Shown here one piece after another: positions 27,803-35,094 of a stretch of DNA of 64,000 nt (position 1 is its first letter; each line of letters starts with the position of its first letter). Below the pieces are notes generated by a model. It made no database searches. It was not told where the DNA came from and saw only the letters and a program-made list of their open reading frames with translations. Both the position numbers and the translations under genes were made by a program. Origin of the DNA: Clostridia bacterium (GTDB taxonomy: Bacteria > Bacillota > Clostridia > Christensenellales > Borkfalkiaceae). The stretch covers positions 34,495-98,494 of the forward strand of contig JAGASM010000043.1 of assembly GCA_017621735.1 (NCBI GenBank), read 5' to 3'.

Positions 27803-27887
27803 GGACAGATTCCCGAGTGGCTAAAGGGATCAGACTGTAAATCTGACGTCTACGACTTCGGTGGTTCGAATCCACCTCTGTCCACCA
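27803..27887 (+). tRNA. tRNA-Tyr (GTA), integration site of the 17-kb element
   Basis: 85 bases with encoded CCA and a long variable arm, acceptor GGACAGA/TCTGTCC, anticodon loop CTGTAAA. From 27834 to the end it is part of the 55-bp attachment repeat found again at 44989-45043, so the element restores a complete tRNA at its left end. Confidence 0.97.
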
Positions 27888-27888
27888 C
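27834..27888 (+). repeat. attL, 55-bp core identical to attR
   Basis: The repeat starts in the tRNA-Tyr anticodon stem and runs through the CCA end plus one base. The identical sequence lies at 44989-45043. Confidence 0.95.
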
Positions 27889-27935
27889 GCTAAAACAGGG
27901 CAAAAACGCAAGTTTTCACCCTGTTTTAGTCGTTT
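27889..27935 (+). terminator. Terminator just inside attL
   Basis: CTAAAACAGGG and CCCTGTTTTAG form an 11-bp stem followed by a T-rich run. It ends the tRNA operon transcript, but it belongs to the element, not to the original host flank. A diverged copy lies at 45283-45340. Confidence 0.7.
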
Positions 27936-28462
27936 TTTGAGCATTTTTGATTTTATAAGGCACTATGCAAAAATTATTTTTCCCCAAATTTCCCCAAAAT
28001 TTGAAAATGCCGTTTCTGCTTTATTTGCCTTTTTGCCCGGTTTATCCGGGCGTTTTTTTAAGCGCCAAATGGCGCAACACCTTCTTTTCCTGCTCCCGCT
28101 CGCGCACGACGTGCGCGGCACCTTCCTTCTATTGCCGAAGGCTCCCGGCGGGCGCCCTCTCCCACGGGCGACCGCTCTTCTTTATTAAATCTTTAAGAAT
28201 CCATCTATAATATGATACAACTGTTACACTTTTGCGACGTTTTCCCCCTTCCTTTGTCCGTTTTTGCGACGTTTTTTGTCCGAAAATGAGACTGTCCTTT
28301 TCCCCCAAAAGTCTCAAAAGTGGACATTTTTTCTCAAAAGAAAAACGACGTTCCCCCGTCGGCACGTCGCGCTTGCTTTTGAGAAACGACAAATAGCACG
28401 GAAGGTCCGTGCTGTTCGCCTTTCTTATTCAGTTCGCCAAAAACCTATTTCTCTACCTAACG
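27936..28462. other. Non-coding left end of the element
   Basis: I see no convincing gene. There is a plus-strand terminator-like stem GCCCGG/CCGGGC with T7 near 28035-28060. A hairpin CGCGCAC-GAC-GTGCGCG lies near 28100, and two copies of TTTTGCGACGTTTT lie near 28230 and 28260. AGCACGGA/TCCGTGCT (about 28396-28414) could end the leftward transcript of the gene stopping at 28463. Confidence 0.5.
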
Positions 28463-29445
28463 TCATCGCCGTAGGTAGCAATCGCAATACGTCCCGTCTT
28501 CTCGAACTCCGGTGTCCCGGCATCGGCCGCATTCGATGCGCCGCTCGAGATCTTTCGGTGAAACATTCAACGCCGTCATCCGACGCGCCAAAAGCGCCCT
28601 CAAATTCGTTTCCTCCGCCTTCAGAGCGTCAACGTTCCCCCCGGAGATCTCCGCCTTAACGACGTCTATCTCGAGTTTTCGTAAGGAAACGTGCGCGCGT
28701 GCGTACGTAGGATCCTTTTGGAGAAGATCTTCAAAGTACCGTACGCGACGTTCTTCGCGGAGTTGTAGATCCGTATAGTACCGTTCGCGCTCTGCACGTG
28801 CGTCCGCGTCGGAAGCAGCGTCCCTGCGCTTTTGAATGCTTTGATGCACCGGGCGCGTGAACTCACGTTTTTTGGCGCGCAAAAGACTCTCGTGCGACGT
28901 GTAGATCGACGGTTCCCCTTCCCTCTTCCCGGAAGGCAGTAGATTAAATGAAGGCGTAAAAGTTTTTCCCGCGCTGCACAAACGGTCGTCGGAGAAAGGT
29001 CGAGAATCCGAGCAATCCCCCGCACGCTCGCGGTAAAATTGTCCGGATGCGAGCGGACGAGAGAGAGGATCATGATCTCCGAGCGCGTCAAATACTCCTC
29101 TTCCGCGCCAAAACGCGCGTGGAAGAGCCACTCTTCCACCTTGATAAACACCTCGTCCGACGACGTTCCGTCGCAGCGATAGTCGCGCTTGCGATCCCCG
29201 CGCCGAATTTCTCCACGCGTGCAAAGTGACGTCACGCAACGTGCAACCGTTGCATGCGAAAGCGCGTACCGCTCCTTGAGGTCTTTGTATGTAAATTCCG
29301 CAGCCTCGTCCGGCTTCGTAAACGAAAAGACGGCCGCTTTTGTAATAAGCGCAGAAAGCGAAAGCGAGGATCCTCCGCGCAGCCATACGTACGGTACGCG
29401 TAAAAACCCTTGATTTGTCCTTCTGTTGTTTGCCGTCTTTCTCAT
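28463..29445 (-). pseudogene. Two-winged-helix protein with C-terminal Cys finger, broken by a frameshift (candidate replication initiator)
   Basis: The first part (from 29445) reads as two helix-turn-helix units: FTYKDLKERYALSHATVARC, then SVRGIARILDLSPTTVCAAR. Sensible sequence then continues in a different frame, from about 28940 to 28463, with a charged helical stretch and a terminal finger CGRCRDTG..YCDCYLRR. A -1 shift, or a missing base near CTTCCGGG, joins them into one protein of about 327 residues. There is no classical slippery heptamer, so mutation or sequence error is more likely than programmed shifting. Two winged helices recall plasmid replication initiators. The finger resembles that of the 246-residue protein at 41055-41795. 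Confidence 0.6.
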
Positions 29446-29463
29446 AGCATTTTCCTTTTCTTT

Positions 29464-29850
29464 TTAGTTGATGATCTCCGAAAGGCACTTTAAGTACTCT
29501 TCACTCAACGCATAAGCGCGCCCTCGATTCTTTTCGTAGCGCAGCGCGCATTCGTTTACTTCGTTAATCGTCCACTCCTGCGCTTCGCGCATGGAATCCT
29601 CGCCTTGGAAGGATTGCGTCTTTTCGATGCGAATACACCTTCCGAACATGACGATCGACGTAAACGTTACCGTAACGATGCCTCGTTGCTCCTTATCGCT
29701 GCATGGAATTTTAAGTCCCCCAACGCTGCAATAAACCGCTTCACGAAAGATGAACCTTCGTACGTCCACCCCGTCGACCTTGTAAAATTCGGTTCGATCG
29801 CCTTTGTCGCTTCTTTCAAATAATTCATACTTCACCTCGAAATCACACAT
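29464..29850 (-). CDS. Hypothetical protein of repressor module A
   Basis: Up to 128 residues, mixed alpha/beta, no recognised family. The annotated ATG lies inside operator 1 of the switch region and has no ribosome site. The GTG five codons in is an alternative, so the start is uncertain. It is divergent from the repressor gene at 29925 and upstream of the broken winged-helix gene, so it should be under that repressor. Confidence 0.55.
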   Translation of the reverse strand: MCDFEVKYELFERSDKGDRTEFYKVDGVDVRRFIFREAVYCSVGGLKIPCSDKEQRGIVTVTFTSIVMFGRCIRIEKTQSFQGEDSMREAQEWTINEVNECALRYEKNRGRAYALSEEYLKCLSEIIN

Positions 29851-29912
29851 ATTGTGTGTTTAATATTAACACACGAATCGTGAGAAGTCAAGATTTTTCA
29901 CACATTTTGTGG
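29844..29912. promoter_or_regulatory. Operator triplet A
   Basis: Three palindromic sites, CACACATATTGTGTG (29844-29858), CACACGAATCGTGAG (29870-29884) and CACACATTTTGTGG (29899-29912), lie between the divergent repressor and 128-residue genes. Starts are 26 and 29 bases apart, as in a lambda-type operator. Confidence 0.75.
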
Positions 29913-29924
29913 TATATTCTAAGT

Positions 29925-30128
29925 ATGGAATTTCGTGAAAAATTAAAACAATTACGCACTGATCGCGGTTACACGTTAAAGGAAACCGCTCTAAAACTCG
30001 GTTTAAGTCAAAACGCCTTTGCCAACTATGAAGCAGGCATCCGCGAGCCTTCTCTTTCGATATTGAAAAAGATCTGCGATGTCTTTGACGTTTCCGCCGA
30101 CTATCTTCTTGGCCGAACCGATTATTGA
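29925..30128 (+). CDS. XRE-family repressor (module A)
   Basis: 67 residues, a single helix-turn-helix domain: TLKETALKLGLSQNAFANYE and the common tail VFDVSADYLLGRTDY. It starts 13 bases after operator 3, suggesting autoregulation. It is tail-to-tail with the XRE gene at 30122-30325, overlapping by 7 bases. Confidence 0.85.
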   Translation: MEFREKLKQLRTDRGYTLKETALKLGLSQNAFANYEAGIREPSLSILKKICDVFDVSADYLLGRTDY

Positions 30129-30325
30129 TTCGCGCTCTCAAGTTGCGCCCGGATCACCGTTTCGGCGCTAACGTTGTAAATTTCCGAGAGGATCAGAACG
30201 TGCTCGAGCGCTATCCTCCGCCAGCCGTTCTCGTAATTATAAACGGCGCGGATCGTTGTATTCAATGCGGTTGCAATTTCTGCAACCGTTTTTTCTTTTT
30301 CCTTTCTCAACTCGCGCAACGTCAT
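30122..30325 (-). CDS. Second XRE-family regulator (module A)
   Basis: 67 residues, MTLRELRKEKEKTVAEIATA with a clear helix-turn-helix. It is a paralogue of the 74-residue XRE protein at 42073-42297 (shared LRxEKEKTxAExAT and YxYExGxRRIxLE patterns). Both sit in the same tail-to-tail arrangement with a partner, so the two modules are related. Confidence 0.85.
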   Translation of the reverse strand: MTLRELRKEKEKTVAEIATALNTTIRAVYNYENGWRRIALEHVLILSEIYNVSAETVIRAQLESANQ

Positions 30326-30379
30326 TTTTTTCTCCTAAAACCTGTTGACTTTTCGCTTTTTCTTTGGTAGAATATATTC

Positions 30380-30472
30380 AAAGAGTGTTTGGGCTGGTGT
30401 TGACGGTCTTCCGTCTTCGTCTCGGGCCCCCCACGCAAATAGGCTTAATTGCTCGTGGCACTCTTTTTTTTT
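30380..30472 (+). ncRNA. Candidate small RNA 1, facing the 149-residue basic protein gene
   Basis: TTGACT (30345-30350) and TAGAAT (30368-30373) are 17 bases apart. The predicted 93-base transcript is closed by AAAGAGTG (30380-30387) with CACTCTTT (30459-30466) and a long T-run. Inside lie GACGG/CCGTC and CCACG/CGTGG hairpins. The T-run ends exactly at the stop codon of the convergent basic-protein gene (30471-30920). No ORF of note. Two more units with this design lie at 33130 and 34347. Confidence 0.6.
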
Positions 30473-30920
30473 ATTGCTCCGGATCCTTCCGGGGCTTTTT
30501 CTTTTTGCGCTGTCGGTGCTTCGTTTTTCCGCCCGTTTCCGGCACGTTTTCCCGCGGGAGCAGTTCGTACATCATTGCAATGCGCTTCACGTCTTCCGAT
30601 ACGGGATCAAACTCGTCACTCTCCTTGCCCAACGCGGAACGTTTCCCCTCGAACACCTTCGGATAGGCATACGAACGGTTTTCACCCTTTTTAAGCCCCT
30701 TTCGTTTGTTTTCTTCCCGTTCCTTCTTGCTCACGTTGTCGTTCATCGGAATCGTGTAAACCTTGCTACCGTTTGGTAAAATCACCTCTTCAGAGTGCGT
30801 AAACGTTACGTACTCTACGTCGTCGCTCTTTTTCCCCTTCTTCCGATAATGCGCAGGATGACGTTTATGCGGAAACCATTTTGTCAGCGCCCATCCGAAT
30901 TTTCTCTTGTCTTTTGCCAT
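30471..30920 (-). CDS. Small basic protein, cassette 1
   Basis: 149 residues, very Lys/Arg rich, no signal or membrane segment. It shares a pattern with the 130- and 98-residue proteins: an RHPA motif, then a TH-S/E-E motif about 20 residues on, an NxxPM/N-rich turn, an SY segment and a terminal Lys-rich tail. It starts 6 bases after the winged-helix gene at 30927, with GGAG upstream, so the two are an operon. Family unrecognised; nucleic-acid binding is guessed from charge. Confidence 0.65.
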   Translation of the reverse strand: MAKDKRKFGWALTKWFPHKRHPAHYRKKGKKSDDVEYVTFTHSEEVILPNGSKVYTIPMNDNVSKKEREENKRKGLKKGENRSYAYPKVFEGKRSALGKESDEFDPVSEDVKRIAMMYELLPRENVPETGGKTKHRQRKKKKPRKDPEQ

Positions 30921-30926
30921 ATCGCT

Positions 30927-31178
30927 TTATTCTCCGTCTTCGATGAAGAGTATTTTTTCCGTCGGTTCGTATCCGTCGTCGACTTGACGGAGGTATCCGA
31001 GGCGTACAAGTTTACGCACGTTGTAACGCACAACTTCTTCGCTCTCCCCGATCTCCTTCGCCAGCGCGCCGAACTGGACGCGACGGCTCACGCGCGTAAC
31101 GTCGTCGCGGAGGATGCGCGCGAGCAAGCGCATATGCGTTTCCGCAGCGTCGTCTATCCGAATTGTCTTGATGCACAT
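30927..31178 (-). CDS. Small winged-helix regulator
   Basis: 83 residues. A MarR/DtxR-like winged helix is seen in VQFGALAKEIGESEEVVRYN and LVRLGYLRQVDDGYEPTE. It lies just left of the hairpin-rich region and ahead of the cassette-1 protein. It may act on promoters in that region. Confidence 0.7.
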   Translation of the reverse strand: MCIKTIRIDDAAETHMRLLARILRDDVTRVSRRVQFGALAKEIGESEEVVRYNVRKLVRLGYLRQVDDGYEPTEKILFIEDGE

Positions 31179-31718
31179 TTTCGCGCCCTCCTTTGCGCCG
31201 TACGGCGCCGCTTGTTTTTTCGTCCGTTCCCCCGTCCCGCACGACGTTTCGCCTTAGAGGGGCAATTTTTGCCCGATTTTACCCGTTTTTTTGAAGCGAA
31301 CGTGGCGGGTAAAAAATTTTTCCACTTGGGAAAAATTTTTTACAAGGGGAAAGCGGTTTTTACGTGATTGGAAACCGTTGTCCGCAGTTGGTCGTTTATT
31401 GCACGGGGCTTTGCCCCTTTCTCACGCTGCGTTTTCCGACTGCATTCTCGCACAAGGCGAGAATTTGCAAGTCTGTTCATACGAATCGGAAAACGCTTTA
31501 CCCGCTTTTTTCAAGGGGCAAAGCCCCTTGTGTCAATTAAACGAGCACCCGCCGCGCCGCGCGCCCGGGCATTGCTCCTCTCGCACTTTTTTGCACGTTT
31601 GAGCCGCCGTATCACACTGCGGCGACCTACGGCTCCGCCTCTTATCGCGCCTGTTCGGGCGCGATTTTATCTTAATGCCGGAACGTTTTTTCCGTCTTTC
31701 CTGCCATCCCGGCTTTTT
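31179..31718. other. 540-bp hairpin-rich non-coding region (candidate origin/packaging region)
   Basis: It contains several perfect hairpins: a 15-bp arm pair GTAAAAAATTTTTCC / GGAAAAATTTTTTAC near 31310-31345, and AAGGGGC-AAA-GCCCCTT near 31512. Others are ATTCTCGC/GCGAGAAT near 31443, CGCCG/CGGCG near 31605 and ATCGCGCC/GGCGCGAT near 31645. No ORF. A concentrated block of stems beside the Zot gene is what filamentous phages keep as replication origin and packaging signal. That role is inferred. Confidence 0.55.
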
Positions 31719-32993
31719 TCACTTTCCTTTCTTCTTCACAATCAAGCCGTCGAAACGGTGAAGATCCTGCTCGTCCATCAGAAGCGACGTCCATCCTTCG
31801 AGGTCGATCGGAAGATCCTTCGCTTTATAAAGGTTTCGGAACGCCCGGGCGTCGTAATCCGCCCAGCCGCGGCGCGGAAAGACGTATTTCCCCGTTTCCG
31901 CAACGAAAGAGTTTTGTTCGGACGCTCCGAATCGATAAGGGATCACGCGGAATCCGATCGTTTTTATGTACATTTCCGCGTAGTATAGGCTCTCACCGAT
32001 TCGGATCCGCTTTCCCGCGGAGAGTTTATCCTTCGAAATACGCTTGAAAAAGCGTGCTTTTGCCTTGGAAAGCACTCTCTCGAGGAAGTACGGCCGCATG
32101 ACCGTCTCCTGGCGTAAGAGCATGATGTTATAGTCCGTTACTTTTCGGATCGCCTTCGCATTTCCGTCCGTCCCCTGCTCGCTGTTGATGAGGATGAGAT
32201 CGCCAAAATGGCGGTTAAAACGGTAAAAGTCTTTCACGTCAGCGACCATATCTTTGGAGACGTCCGCGCCCTGCGTCGTCCCACTCTCGTCGTTGTACAA
32301 AACGGAATATTCCGGGATCCTGCGCACCTGCGCTTGCACTTCCGGCGTCAATACGTAACTGAATCGCCCGTTCATGTCTTGAAGCGGGAGCGAAGAGATC
32401 AAACACGGAATCAACGTATCGATGCGCTCCGCATAAAAGACGTACGCTTCCTCAAGAGCGCGGAAAGACTGCAATTTGTCCACTTCCCCTCTCGAGATCC
32501 AGTGAGCGAGCATGCTTTTTTGCAGCAAGTAATCGCTTTGAAGTTGTTCCCAGCGCTGTTCCGCGATGATCGGGGCGAAGTTTGCTCCGCCGGAGAACGT
32601 CTTTCCGCATCCGGGCGGGCCCGTAAACGTCACCGCACGTGCGGATCCGAGATAATCTTCCGCTTGATCGAGCGAAACGTTGACGTAATGCTTGCAAGCG
32701 ATGATGTTCTTGAACGATTTTATCATGAAAACCGCCGCAACGACCTGCGCCGCCGTTCCGATCGCCCATCCGAGCGCATCGAAGAGAAAAGCCCAGGATA
32801 ATTCGAGGCGGAAAAAGATGGAAACGTCTAAAAAGGAAAGTCCAAACGCCGCCCATCCGTGGTAATAATCTTTCGTGATGATGTATATGAAAATGAAAAT
32901 CCACGTCGGAATGTAGTTGTAACGTTTCGTGTTTTTGAACGGTTCCCTTAAACGTGCTTTTTTCCGTTCATGCCACTTTTCGCTATGTCCCAA
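31719..32993 (-). CDS. Zot/pI-like assembly ATPase
   Basis: 424 residues. Two or three membrane segments (about 28-48, 50-70 and 75-92) precede the ATPase. Walker A is GPPGCGKT at 125-132, and a Walker-B-like strand is YSVLYNDESG at 229-238. RFNRHFGDLILIN at 258-270 matches the position and shape of the H-R-H-x-G-x-D segment of Zot/pI proteins. Zot-family ATPases drive extrusion of filamentous phage through the membrane. In classic pI the single membrane span lies after the ATPase; here the spans come first. This is the best family marker in the element. Confidence 0.75.
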   Translation of the reverse strand: MGHSEKWHERKKARLREPFKNTKRYNYIPTWIFIFIYIITKDYYHGWAAFGLSFLDVSIFFRLELSWAFLFDALGWAIGTAAQVVAAVFMIKSFKNIIACKHYVNVSLDQAEDYLGSARAVTFTGPPGCGKTFSGGANFAPIIAEQRWEQLQSDYLLQKSMLAHWISRGEVDKLQSFRALEEAYVFYAERIDTLIPCLISSLPLQDMNGRFSYVLTPEVQAQVRRIPEYSVLYNDESGTTQGADVSKDMVADVKDFYRFNRHFGDLILINSEQGTDGNAKAIRKVTDYNIMLLRQETVMRPYFLERVLSKAKARFFKRISKDKLSAGKRIRIGESLYYAEMYIKTIGFRVIPYRFGASEQNSFVAETGKYVFPRRGWADYDARAFRNLYKAKDLPIDLEGWTSLLMDEQDLHRFDGLIVKKKGK

Positions 32994-33025
32994 CGTCTTT
33001 TTTCTCCTTTTTTCGTTTTTCAGTT

Positions 33026-33100
33026 TGCGAAACTGCCGTTTTCGTAAGATCTCAGCCGTTTTGCTTCGTTTTTTGTCTTTTTTTCACCTATCTATTGACA
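33026..33100. repeat. 75-bp direct repeat, copy 1 (leader of zot)
   Basis: About 93 percent identical to 33587-33662. It ends at the -35 box of small RNA 2 on the plus strand and forms the leader of zot on the minus strand. Confidence 0.85.
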
Positions 33101-33129
33101 AAATTTCTAAAATCGCTTATACTAATTAT

Positions 33130-33200
33130 GCAGTTGGTTGACTGCACAAGGAAGTATGCAAGTTGGCGGATCGTAACCGCGTCGCTACTTCCTTTTTTTT
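33130..33200 (+). ncRNA. Candidate small RNA 2, facing the 130-residue basic protein gene
   Basis: TTGACA (33095-33100) and TATACT (33118-33123) with 17-base spacing, near consensus. The predicted 71-base RNA has a 5' hairpin GCAGT/ACTGC. A terminator stem GGAAGT (33150) / ACTTCC (33187) has an inner GCGG/CCGC, then T8. The terminator overlaps the last codons of the convergent basic-protein gene, whose stop lies within the stem. Confidence 0.65.
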
Positions 33201-33577
33201 CTGCCTTTTTTATAGTTCCTGATTTTACTTTTAACGTTAGCCGCATCCTCTTTCGAGAATTGCATATTTTTTATCGTGCGTTTTCCATAAGAACGTTTCT
33301 TCCCTACAATAACCCCATTCCTTACGTATGATTTCTCCATCCCTCCTTTCTTTGGGTTGTTCTTTAATGACATATTCCTCTTCCCAAAAGTCCGCTCTTC
33401 GTGTGTTAAACCAAGCGAAATATATTTCCCGTTCTTTTCTTCAAAAACAAAATTCGGGTGCCTCGTATCAAAGTTAAAACGAAATTCGTTTCGAACTCCA
33501 CTCTCTTTTTTCTTTTGCGCTTTTAATACTTTCGCCAACGTTTCTATTAGTTCTTTTTGCAAATCGCTTTTCTTCAT
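33185..33577 (-). CDS. Small basic protein, cassette 2
   Basis: 130 residues from the ATG at 33577; a TTG five codons earlier is possible and neither start has a strong ribosome site. Lys-rich, with RHPNFVFEEKNGKYISLGLT, THEE, NNPKKGG, KSYVRNG and a KKGRKKRK tail. The motif order RHPx-TH-E-NP-SY-GK is shared with the 149- and 98-residue proteins of the element. Upstream of zot on the same strand, with the small RNA gene in between. Function unknown. Confidence 0.65.
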   Translation of the reverse strand: MKKSDLQKELIETLAKVLKAQKKKESGVRNEFRFNFDTRHPNFVFEEKNGKYISLGLTHEERTFGKRNMSLKNNPKKGGMEKSYVRNGVIVGKKRSYGKRTIKNMQFSKEDAANVKSKIRNYKKGRKKRK

Positions 33578-33586
33578 GTTTTTTGC

Positions 33587-33662
33587 TCGCAAAACTGTCG
33601 TTTTCGTAAGATCTCAGCCGTTTCGCTTCGTTTTTTGTCTTTTTTTCATAAATCTATTGACA
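33587..33662. repeat. 75-bp direct repeat, copy 2 (leader of cassette 2)
   Basis: Partner of 33026-33100. It ends at the -35 box of the toxin-antitoxin promoter on the plus strand and lies ahead of the basic protein gene on the minus strand. The repeats bracket cassette 2. Confidence 0.85.
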
Positions 33663-33690
33663 AGCGTAACAATGTACGCTATAATGTACA
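33657..33690 (+). promoter_or_regulatory. Promoter and operator of the toxin-antitoxin operon
   Basis: TTGACA and TATAAT with exactly 17 bases between them. The -10 lies inside TGTACGCTATAATGTACA, which carries the TGTACA-type half sites known for YefM operators. Confidence 0.8.
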
Positions 33691-33716
33691 TACTAATAGA
33701 TGAGGAGGATTTTGTT

Positions 33717-33971
33717 ATGTCTATCACAAACGCAACGTCGTTGCGGAAAAATCTGTTTAGTTACTTGGACGCCGCAGCGGTCAACGACGAAAAGATCATC
33801 GTTACAACCAAAAGCGGGAACGCCGTCATTATATCGGAAGAGTATTTACGTTCCCTTGAAGAAACGTGCTATCTCTACTCGATCCCCGGGATGAAAGATT
33901 CTATCCAGGAAGGAATCAACACCCCCACGTCTGAATGCACGGAACTCGACTGGAGAAGCATGCTCAAATGA
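33717..33971 (+). CDS. Phd/YefM-family antitoxin
   Basis: 84 residues. The N-terminal DNA-binding part is typical of YefM (SLRKNLFSYLDAA and VTTKSGNAVIISEEYLRSLEE), followed by an acidic C-terminal tail that would wrap the toxin. GAGGAGG upstream. It overlaps the toxin start by four bases and binds the TGTACA operator to repress the pair. Confidence 0.92.
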   Translation: MSITNATSLRKNLFSYLDAAAVNDEKIIVTTKSGNAVIISEEYLRSLEETCYLYSIPGMKDSIQEGINTPTSECTELDWRSMLK

Positions 33972-34228
33972 AATACAAAATCGTTTTTACCAAGCAAGCG
34001 GAAAAGGATTTACACAAACTCGCCGCAAGCCCGTTGAAAGACAAGGCGTTTCGCCTGCTTGCCGTTTTGGAAGAAAATCCGATGCAACCGCCTTTTGAAA
34101 AACTCATCAACCTTGGCGAAACGTTTTCCCGCCGTATCAATCTCCAGCACCGCCTCGTCTATCAGATTATAGAAGAGGAGAAAACGGTAAAAATCTTGAG
34201 AGCCTGGACGCATTACGGGGACAACTGA
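33968..34228 (+). CDS. YoeB/Txe-family mRNA interferase toxin
   Basis: 86 residues with the RelE-like fold of YoeB: FTKQAEKDLHKLA, INLQHRLVYQI with the conserved His-Arg, and a C-terminal THYGDN carrying the His-Tyr needed for ribosome-dependent mRNA cleavage. All key residues look intact, so the pair is probably functional and may stabilise the prophage. Confidence 0.92.
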   Translation: MKYKIVFTKQAEKDLHKLAASPLKDKAFRLLAVLEENPMQPPFEKLINLGETFSRRINLQHRLVYQIIEEEKTVKILRAWTHYGDN

Positions 34229-34239
34229 ATCCCCCTTCG

Positions 34240-34269
34240 AAGCCGACGCAACCTCGCGTCGGCTTTTTT
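34240..34269 (+). terminator. Terminator of the toxin-antitoxin operon
   Basis: AAGCCGACGC / GCGTCGGCTT stem then T6, 11 bases after the toxin stop. Confidence 0.9.
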
Positions 34270-34346
34270 GGAGGAGTGCGACGTTTCCGTCGCGGGAACG
34301 GCTAAAAACGGTTGACAGCGCGCCCAAACTTTGATATACTACATTT

Positions 34347-34434
34347 AAGCGTGAGCCCTTTGGGGCAAAAGAATGGTGAGACAAACGTCAAGATCCGTGT
34401 GGCGCCTCGAAGCAACGATATCGTTGCTTCTTTT
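34347..34434 (+). ncRNA. Candidate small RNA 3, facing the 98-residue basic protein gene
   Basis: TTGACA (34312-34317) and TATACT (34335-34340) with a 17-base spacer. The predicted 88-base RNA has GCCC/GGGC near its 5' end. It closes with a perfect hairpin GAAGCAACGAT / ATCGTTGCTTC (34409-34430) and a T-run that reaches the stop codon of the convergent basic gene at 34433. It follows the toxin-antitoxin terminator, so it is a separate unit. Confidence 0.65.
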
Positions 34435-34729
34435 ATTTTTTAGGATATTTCCACGGGTATTTTTTGCCAAAATTTTTCTTAGCATCATGTCTAACGCGTT
34501 TTACGATATACATGGGCTTCGGATCGGAAGAATTTGGATTCGGATATATTTTTTCGTTGACGTGACGACCTTCTCTTTCGTTATGCGTCACCTTTCTGAA
34601 ACGATATTCCGCGACGTTGTTTTGTGAAATTTGATCTCCTACGATTAAAGCAGGATGCCCGCTTTTTAGATATTTTCGAAAATGCGGGAAAATTTCGTCA
34701 ACCGTTCCTGTATCCATCTTCTTTTTCAT
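34433..34729 (-). CDS. Small basic protein, cassette 3
   Basis: 98 residues: GHPALIVGD, AEYRFRKVTHNEREG, KIYPNPNSSDP, PMYIVKRVRHD and a terminal KNFGKKYPWKYPKK. It is the cleanest example of the pattern shared with the 149- and 130-residue proteins. Family not recognised. Confidence 0.65.
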   Translation of the reverse strand: MKKKMDTGTVDEIFPHFRKYLKSGHPALIVGDQISQNNVAEYRFRKVTHNEREGRHVNEKIYPNPNSSDPKPMYIVKRVRHDAKKNFGKKYPWKYPKK

Positions 34730-34770
34730 TTGCCCTTCCCCTCAGTCTGCTAATTTTGCAGGCTGATTTT

Positions 34771-35085
34771 TTATCTTTTTTGACCGTTCGAAGAATTCAC
34801 CCGTACGCCTACGCTTTGCGTCGGCACAGACGTAATAAAGCGGTTGAATTCCGCCATTGCTTGGGGCGTTTTATCGATATACTCGCGCGTTTCGCTGCGC
34901 TCGTATTTCCCCGGCTTGTTGTTCGTTTTCGTCCGCGTTACGACGATCTTGTTTTTCGTCAAACGGACTTCGGATGCGCCGTCAAAGATCGATCCGCCCT
35001 TCTTACCGTTCGAACGGACGGCGAGCGTCTCTTTCGTCTTTGTCGACGACTTTGCTTTGATACCTTTCTTTGCTTTTTTTGCCAT
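34771..35085 (-). CDS. Basic protein of the structural operon, unknown
   Basis: 104 residues, N-terminal MAKKAKKGIKAKSSTKTKET, a central beta-like SEVRLTKNKIVVTRTKT. It starts 9 bases after the 60-residue gene. It lacks the HPA/TH pattern of the cassette proteins. A stem CAGTCTGC/GCAGGCTG follows its stop. It could be a DNA-binding virion or assembly protein. Confidence 0.55.
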   Translation of the reverse strand: MAKKAKKGIKAKSSTKTKETLAVRSNGKKGGSIFDGASEVRLTKNKIVVTRTKTNNKPGKYERSETREYIDKTPQAMAEFNRFITSVPTQSVGVRVNSSNGQKR

Positions 35086-35094
35086 ATCGGCCTC

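Noticed and set aside
34741..34770. Fourth small RNA unit facing the 104-residue protein gene
   Set aside because: There is a terminator-like stem but no plus-strand promoter upstream, and the protein lacks the HPA/TH pattern.
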